Part shown: positions 57,734 through 64,000 of the stretch, piece after piece
Layout of the letters: the number at the start of each line of letters is the position of its first letter
Position numbering within the stretch: the first letter of the stretch is position 1
NCBI GenBank assembly: GCA_025267735.1
Contig: CM046307.1
Location: forward strand, 55,175,395-55,239,394
Direction: 5' to 3'
Length of the DNA stretch: 64,000 nt
From: Mactra quadrangularis
Lineage: Eukaryota; Mollusca; Bivalvia; Venerida; Mactridae
Made by a program: the position numbers and the translations under genes
The notes under the pieces: generated by a model
The model's database searches: none
Told to the model about the DNA's origin: nothing
The model's input: the letters and a program-made list of their open reading frames with translations, nothing else

Positions 57734-58034
57734 ATTGAACTGTCAGTGGCGCATACAGTAACCCACTGATTTAAATATTTGATAATTGCTCGATATAATC
57801 CGTACGGATAACTATTTCATCGATAGTGAGTACGGAGGTACTGGTTTGTTTTTAACGTCGTATTCAACACATATTTAGGTCATATATACGACGGCCAGCT
57901 CTTCCTACCACGACCGGGCTCGAACCCGCGATCTCCGGATTCGAAGTCAGACATGCTAACCACTACGCCACGTAAAAAAACCTGTATTTTGTATTTAATT
58001 TAGTGGGGTTAATGTATGCACCACTGAAAGTTAA
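57734..58034. mobile_element. CTGTCAGTGG-family MITE, copy 2, with nested SINE
   Basis: TTGAACTGTCAGTGGCGCAT (left) and AATGTATGCACCACTGAAAG (right) are inverted. The SINE at 57851-57973 interrupts it after GTACGGAGGTACTGG; copy 3 has the comparable word GCACGGAGGTCA uninterrupted. Confidence 0.75.
57851..57973 (-). mobile_element. SINE family S2, copy 1 (short form)
   Basis: On the minus strand: CGTGGCGTAGTGGTTAGCAT, then GAATCCGGAGATCG, B box GGGTTCGAGCCC, GGAAGAGCTGGCCGTCG, and tail GTGTTGAATACGACGTTAAA. A compact tRNA-derived SINE. Confidence 0.8.
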
Positions 58035-58230
58035 ATAAATTTCACAATATGCGTGTACCAGCAAGCCTAATGGAACAACTGAGCTAAATTATTAAAGCAT
58101 TTTTGATTTAATTCAACTAATATATAGCTGTCCCTTTTTTAAATCGTTCGTGAATAAAGAATAAATTCTAAGCACGTGAATTCAGTCTCTAGATGTTTAA
58201 ACCAAGTATGTTTTGTATGCAGTATTTGAG

Positions 58231-58415
58231 CCGCGGCCGTGGCGTAGTGGTTAGCATGCCCGTTCGTGGTAGGCCATACTCTATACATGAGTTGTCGGCC
58301 TCGTGTTAGGGTAAGTTAGTACTGGTGATAGAAAAGTCTCCAGGAAATCTATAGTAGGAAGAGCTGGCCGTCGTATATATAACCTAAATACGTGTTGAAT
58401 ACGACGTTAAAAAAC
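58231..58415 (+). mobile_element. SINE family S2, copy 2
   Basis: Same head GGCGTAGTGGTTAGCATGCC and same 3' part GGAAGAGCTGGCCGTCG... CGTGTTGAATACGACGTTAA, with a longer middle and no B box. Flanks GTATGCAGTATTTG and GTATGTAGCATTTG are a likely 14-bp duplication. Confidence 0.8.
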
Positions 58416-59633
58416 GTATGTAGCATTTGCTTTAATTAGAAAGCTTTGGTATTCCAAAACTATTGATAATTCTTAATCATACACCATGTTGTTCATTTAA
58501 GGCTACTCGTCAGCAATTTGCAATAATTAAAATAGAGTTTAATTTAAATAACAACTTATCAATAACTCTCTTTACATTGTATAAAAAACATTTTGGAAGC
58601 AGTAGTCAAGTGTTTTGATAATGACAATTTTACTGCAAAAGTACTTTCAATTTGTGATCTTTGATATTAAAACTCTAACCCATTAGTAACTGTATAAATT
58701 ATTTTAGTGTCATTTTTGAGACTATATAAAATGTTGTGAAATGTTAAAATGATTCACTCTTAACCAGCTTAGTTTTAATAGTGGGCTTGTCTTGTTTGGC
58801 GTTTGAAGCATACTTCATTATTAGTTTAAAGGATATCTAAATTCAGAATGCAGAGTTATTTGTCCATTAGTAAAGAGACAGGCCTAAATGCGCTAATACC
58901 TCGTATACACGCTGGTTTGGCGCTGTATTGGTTGCAAAAGCACGACTGGCATGCCTTCAGCTTACTAAGGGTTAATGTTTTAAGGCATGAAAACTTTTCA
59001 CTTACCGCATCAAATTTTATATTGTCGAAGTTATTACTGTTACGTGTTACGTGCATTCTATATTTCAAACTATTTGATCATAATATACTTAGACATTTTG
59101 AAATTGTTTTAAAACATCTTCGTGCATTACTTAAATTGTTACTGACAACCATCATTTTTTTAAGTACGTGTATTTACGAAGTCCAAGAGCCTTTATTTAC
59201 ATTACATTCGAAAATGCTTAACCGTCATCACCTTAATTTCTAAGTATGTTAAATTTTACCATAGTCAGCGAAAGCATTTTATTAAACAACATTAGAATGC
59301 AAATAAAGCAATATAATATATTCATGAATATGCTCAAATTTTGTATTATCGTAAACTCTCCATTCCTTTAAAGACTGTTTCATCGAAGTTGTTGGTGCCT
59401 AAAAACACTGTAGGGCCAATGTTATATGCGTAAGCGAGCATTCAGACTTGGGTTATGACCAATAAGCGTCTCTGTAGGTTTATTATGACACTAGTCACTA
59501 AATACAGTAACAGAGCATTTTGCTGAAGCCCTCGGGTCATGGTTCCTTCAAAAAGGCTGATAATTGCCATCAGGCCTACCTCTGTCGTGTATAATCCTCT
59601 GAATTATCATTGTCACATTATCTACTTTCAGCC

Positions 59634-60497
59634 ATGAAGGTATTACTTGTTCTCGCCGTTGTAATCGCTGCCGCTTCGGCTCGATGCAAAGGCAAATATT
59701 GCTATGGGGGATGGGGTAGCGGTTATGGTGTAGGAGGCGGTGGTTACGGAGGTGGCGGATGGGGATATGGCGGTGGTGTAGGAGGTGGTTATGGAGGTGG
59801 TTATGGAGGTGGTTATGGTGGTGGTGTTGTCGGAGGTGGTTACGGAGGCGGTTACGGGGGCGGCTGGGGTGGCAAATCCGGTGGATGGTGGCCAGTATGG
59901 GGAGGTAAAGGAGGATGGGGCTACGGAGGTGGCTATGGAGGCGGATACGGTGGTGGTGTCGGTGGTGGTTATGGAGGTGGCTATGGAGGCGGATACGGTG
60001 GTGGTGTCGGTGGTGGTTACGGAGGCGGTTACGGAGGCGGCTGGGGTGGCAAATCAGGTGGATGGTGGCCAGTATGGGGAGGTAAAGGAGGATGGGGCTA
60101 CGGAGGTGGATATGGAGGCGGATACGGAGGTGGTTACGGAGGCGGATACGGAGGTGGATACGGAGGTGGTTATGGTGGTGGTGTTGTTGTTGTCGGTGGT
60201 GGTTATGGAGGTGGTTATGGAGGCGGTTACGGTGGTGGTGTCGGTGGTGGTTACGGAGGTGGTTACGGAGGCGGTTACGGAGGCGGCTGGGGTGGCAAAT
60301 CAGGTGGATGGTGGCCAGTATGGGGAGGTAAAGGAGGATGGGGCTACGGAGGTGGTTATGGAGGCGGATACGGTGGTGGTTACGGAGGTGGATACGGAGG
60401 TGGTTATGGAGGTGGTTATGGCGGTGGTTACGGTGGTGGCTATGGCGGTGGTTATGGTGGCAGATGGGGAAAAGGATATTACGGAAAGAAAGGCTAA
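59634..60497 (+). CDS. Gly/Tyr-rich secreted protein 4 with Trp-rich cassettes
   Basis: A 287-aa secreted structural protein, presumed extracellular matrix. The signal peptide is MKVLLVLAVVIAAASA; the mature N-terminus RCKGKYCYGG repeats the Cys-x-Gly-Lys-aromatic-Cys motif of gene 3. The body is GGGYGGGYGGG repeat with Val-Gly breaks and three copies of a Trp-rich cassette, KSGGWWPVWGGKGGW, starting at residues 81, 140 and 222; the spacing of 59 and 82 shows the third repeat block is longer. The tail is RWGKGYYGKKG. The ATG at 59634 follows the acceptor by 2 nt. Cassettes are also near-identical at DNA level. A poly(A) signal is 96 nt after the stop. Another extracellular structural role remains possible. 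Confidence 0.85.
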   Translation: MKVLLVLAVVIAAASARCKGKYCYGGWGSGYGVGGGGYGGGGWGYGGGVGGGYGGGYGGGYGGGVVGGGYGGGYGGGWGGKSGGWWPVWGGKGGWGYGGGYGGGYGGGVGGGYGGGYGGGYGGGVGGGYGGGYGGGWGGKSGGWWPVWGGKGGWGYGGGYGGGYGGGYGGGYGGGYGGGYGGGVVVVGGGYGGGYGGGYGGGVGGGYGGGYGGGYGGGWGGKSGGWWPVWGGKGGWGYGGGYGGGYGGGYGGGYGGGYGGGYGGGYGGGYGGGYGGRWGKGYYGKKG

Positions 60498-60592
60498 ATA
60501 TTCTCCTATAAAACTTTCACATACCATTGCTCGACCTTTTTTGCTCAATTGACTATGAATCTCTTATGTTTGTTATATGCATAATTGTTTAT

Positions 60593-60598
60593 AATAAA
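60593..60598 (+). terminator. Poly(A) signal of gene 4
   Basis: AATAAA in TTTATAATAAAATGTTTGC, followed by a GT-rich element (CGTGGTTGTACTTTC) about 20 nt on. Confidence 0.7.
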
Positions 60599-60619
60599 AT
60601 GTTTGCATTTTAAATACTC

Positions 60620-61400
60620 GTGGTTGTACTTTCTTAATAATGGATATTTTAGTTATATAGAATCCGATTGCGCGTATTATAACTATTGACTACAGAGTAC
60701 ATTGTATTAACAGTATATATGCATGCAAAAATGAAGATGCAGTAACATGATAGGTTAGGATTTATCTGGTTCCCAGTCGTACTTTGACAAGTAAAAGTAC
60801 GTCAGGTAAAGCGTGATTATGGCCGCGCTCTATGTTAGGAATTAGGTATTGGATGATTATGTTTTCAAATGAACATTTCTAACTACACAGGTTTAAATCA
60901 AATGATCATTGTACAAGAATTACGGTGGATATCTTTTCTTAGTTGCTCGGTTATATTCGTGCCATATCAAGAATCCGAAATTCTAAAGAGACTAATCCAC
61001 GTCTGAATTGTGTTCACTTTTAAAGACATGTTTTTTTTCGCTAATTATACATGCAGAAAAATCAGAAAACTCGAAATTGAATAACCTATATAGTACTGAA
61101 CTCCTATTAAAGTACTATCGTCATCAAATGATCATGCAAGATTAAAAAACGTAAACGAAAATGGTTTTACTTAAATAATAACTATGGAGGCGGCCATTAT
61201 TACGGTTTGCCTGACTCAATAACGATATTGGTAAGGGGCAGGTAATCCAGACTAATGTTAGGATGTGACTTACATGAAAACAATAGTCAAGCATGTATCA
61301 AAATGGCCATTTTTGGACAATTTGAGTATTTTGACTACATTTAGGGGTGTTATCTTCAGTGACATTACATAATGATATCGAGGGTATTGTTCAATCTTAT
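60620..61400. other. Intergenic, nothing seen
   Basis: No gene or repeat family recognised. Confidence 0.4.
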
Positions 61401-61543
61401 TTAATTGTCAGTGGTACATACATTAACACCGCTGCTGTACATAAATATGGCCATCTTTTTATCGATCTTCATACTTCATAAGTACTGTAACTAGTATTTA
61501 AGCACGGAGGTCATTGTACAAGTATACATCACTGACAGTTGAA
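61401..61543. mobile_element. CTGTCAGTGG-family MITE, copy 3
   Basis: TTAATTGTCAGTGGTACATA is inverted as GTATACATCACTGACAGTTG. 143 bp, no insertion, so it shows the family's compact form. Confidence 0.75.
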
Positions 61544-61791
61544 TAAAAATGAACAATATAACAAGAACTTTTTCACGAAACAACGTGAACAAATGGATGT
61601 AAGAGTTCAGTCTGCTACAAAACAAACTACAAAGACAATAAGTAAAATTTGAAACACAGAAGTTTCCGCCTTGTAAACAAATTCTTGTGAAACAATCACC
61701 AGCTGAAACACGAATGTTCTTGATTGGATAAAATTATCGAATGACAGCATTTACGATGAAGGAAAACAATTGAAACTGGGATTCTACATAA

Positions 61792-61950
61792 AACAGTAGA
61801 GTTCCGCTATTTGAACCATACCATCAACAGCGATAGTCTTATTACGTAGGAGGGTTTTAATATAGGGACTTTATGAACTTAAAAATCGTCATAACTTTCA
61901 TTTTTTGTAATAAACAATTGATGTGTTCTATATGGCGGAACTTTACTGTA
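61792..61950. mobile_element. 159-bp MITE, ACAGTARAGTTCCGC TIRs
   Basis: AACAGTAGAGTTCCGCTATT at the left is inverted as ATATGGCGGAACTTTACTGT at the right. About 23 of 25 positions agree. Tc1/mariner-like by end sequence, uncertain. Confidence 0.7.
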
Positions 61951-63515
61951 TTTAAAGAACGGCATTATGTTAGTATTATAAACAACACTTTGTGCGTTGT
62001 TTTGTTGACAGCTTTAAAAATCTGGAATTAGAAAGAGGTAGATATACAGGCACTGAGCAAGTCAACAGTGCCAGTCACTTATGTAATTCACATGAAGTAG
62101 AATAGGAACTACATTTTCCGTTAATGTGTTACGTATTTACTGATTTAAGACATTTCTATATACCCCAAAAACTGGACAAATCCAACTATTAAGTTATTAA
62201 CAAACTTTATATACTGTTATCTAGTAATGATAGACTTATAATTGACTTATAATTGATGTTGCCATGTATCTATGACAAATTGTTGCTTTTTTTGACAAAT
62301 TTCCAAAATCAGCATTTTACTAGCTTATTCAATCAAGTATTGATCATAGCAAAATAACTTGCGGTGTACATTATCAAATATCCTTTTACAGGTAAAATTA
62401 AAATTTCACCAAGAAATATTATATCTAAAAATTTGTAAAACTTAATATTAGTAGATCTCGCATCTATACATTATTTGAACAGTCAACTAATACTAATTTC
62501 AATGAAATATGTAATAATTGAACAAACCAAATGATTAAATTATTATTATAGTATACGCAATGTACTTGTTTGTACAAATTGTTATAAATAACATATGTTT
62601 TGTGTTTGTTGGCTGGATCATTTTGCATGTCTTAGTCGCCTGTCCTTTAGTTGGTAACGACAAGAGGGAGCATGTGACCTTTCAGAGATAGGCAACACAA
62701 GCATTGTATTCAGTCTAGATGAAATATGTTTCCTTATAAACTGTGTGTATTGCATTTGCAAAAAAAATCTTCATAATGCCATGTATTTCTTTAAAACAGC
62801 TTTTTCTGTGAAAAATGAAATAATAAACTTGCAATTTAGTTTCAGTACCTGAGGAAAGTGACCACAAAAACACGATTAGATGTCATCGGCTTTGGTTAAA
62901 AAACTTGTGTCCTGAAAGGTTTTGATTCCAAAGCTCTTGCAGGTTAAGTTTTGTCAAAGCACATACACTGTTTCCAAATCAGCTACTAATATGTGAAAAA
63001 AACACTTTAGCAAAGGGTGTTATTCTAAAATTAACACTTTCCACATATTTTAAGTCGATCTTTTTTCTTGAAATCTATTCATTGTTTTAAAATGAGTTGA
63101 ACATAAAAAGCTGTAACATGCAAGCTTCTTAGTCTGATTAAAGATAAGAAAACGATAAGTCAATAATCATTTTGATTACAAAATAAAATATAACATACCA
63201 CTTTAACAGAACAAAAAACTCATAAAGGTGATGATAATGTGGATTAAAAATGGTTATTAAAAGTTTTACTATTTATGGAAGCAATGAATCTTAACGACAT
63301 ACGCCGATAGTGCCAATATAGATCCTGTATGATTGTCTATATACATAAAAACGTTAGGCTGAATTCATAAGCACAATTCAAACAATTTTCTTTGATCCTT
63401 ACAAACCACCATTTCATATACAGTACCCTCCAAAAGTTCCTGTCGAATGAAATTTTGAAAACGAGCTGAGCTTACATTCATGTACCACAAGTTCTTTTAA
63501 AGGACATAGTTCGAA
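61951..63515. other. Intergenic, nothing seen
   Basis: AT-rich; no gene or clear repeat. Confidence 0.4.
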
Positions 63516-63519
63516 TTAT

Positions 63520-63905
63520 TATTATTATATACAGGATTTGTATAGCGCTCTTTTCATCTAGAATATATGTTCAAAAGCGCTTCACAATCACATGCATAAT
63601 AAGAAATACGAGCTTAAATAAAAACGAAAATGAAAAATGAAAAAGATTAAGAAATGATAAAATATAAAAACATCAACTGAAGACTAATATAAAACTAAGA
63701 ATTAGTGATCAATGAAGTGCTCATAGTAGTTTAAAAACAACAACAACAACATAACAAGTGGATTTTTAACTGTAAAAGATAGTGAATGAGTGATAATGGA
63801 TTGTTGGTAGAACGGCAGCTAAATGGTCGATGGGGAATCAGGCTGGATGCCACGAAAATTCATGATTGCAAGGTGCAAAGTTGGATTCTAATCAAATGTC
63901 GAATC
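63520..63905 (-). mobile_element. L2-like LINE 3' end, second copy
   Basis: Collinear with 35611-35960: (TTA)n, GATTTGTATAGCGCTCTTTT, CATAGTAGTTTAAAAACAAC, GGATTGTTGGTAGAACGGCA, then a single ATTGCAAGGTGCAAAGTTGG unit before the match ends. It has only one of the repeat units. Confidence 0.8.
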
Positions 63906-64000
63906 AAATGTTGCTGAACTTATTTATGCTTATTTTGTAAGGTGTAGGTGCATTTACCTCCAAATATGGCCCTGTCGCGAAAGTGAATTTCGCCGCACCT

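Larger units (their letters stand above)
57341..59633 (+). other. Gene 4 5' UTR exon (about 57341-57377) and intron (57378-59631)
   Basis: First exon ends CCAGAAAA|GTAAGT; acceptor TATCTACTTTCAG ends at 59631, 2 nt before ATG. The intron holds a MITE with a nested SINE, a second SINE in the opposite direction, and an open frame at 58848-59243 (131 codons) that I cannot assign to anything and treat as chance. Confidence 0.7.

Noticed and set aside
58848..59243. 131-codon frame in the gene 4 intron
   Set aside because: Leu/His/Phe-rich from AT-rich DNA, no domain, and it lies within a well-supported intron.

Overview
This window is AT-rich, gene-poor eukaryotic DNA, most likely from a marine bivalve mollusc. 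Three things point there. It carries small secreted Gly/Tyr/Trp/Met-rich proteins of the shell-matrix (shematrin-like) type. It is dense in tRNA-derived SINEs whose tails end TTGTGTTGACACGGCGTTA. It also has a block of about 150-bp repeats of a kind I associate with bivalve Helitron/Helentron derivatives. The species call is inference; no database was searched.

Four genes, all on the + strand, form a dispersed tandem family: gene 1 (TATA 4456, CDS 6284-6844), gene 2 (TATA 13413, CDS 15411-15764), gene 3 (TATA 45552, CDS 48480-49835) and gene 4 (TATA 57313, CDS 59634-60497). All share one plan: a TATA box, a 36-39 nt non-coding first exon ending at GTAAGT, a 1.8-2.9 kb intron whose acceptor lies exactly 2 nt before the ATG, and one uninterrupted coding exon. 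Each encodes a MK[VI]L signal peptide followed by Gly-rich repeats. Genes 1 and 2 also share their first-exon sequence. They look like one expanded family that is probably co-expressed in one secretory tissue (mantle is the obvious guess), with each paralogue diversified by its own internal repeat cassette.

The rest is intergenic or intronic DNA dominated by mobile-element remnants. 1-4.4 kb: dispersed repeat R and two inverted-repeat elements. 7-13.4 kb: mostly featureless. 16-45.5 kb: a repeat-rich gap holding the 150-bp repeat block, a 1025-bp near-perfect foldback nested in a SINE, several MITE families, a hAT transposase remnant with its terminal repeat, an L2/CR1/Jockey-like LINE 3' end with about 180-bp tandem repeats, a second LINE with an intact 546-codon RT frame flanked by 136/137-bp direct repeats, and a broken 51-bp minisatellite. 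50-57 kb: a cluster of MITEs and SINEs. 60.6-64 kb: two small MITEs and a second copy of the L2-like 3' end.

The clearest unexplained signals are the invariant architecture of the Gly-rich family, the very long duplication around the LINE, the large foldback with an 8-bp target duplication, and a segment shared in inverted orientation between the introns of genes 2 and 3. No genuine tRNA or rRNA gene and no CRISPR array was found.
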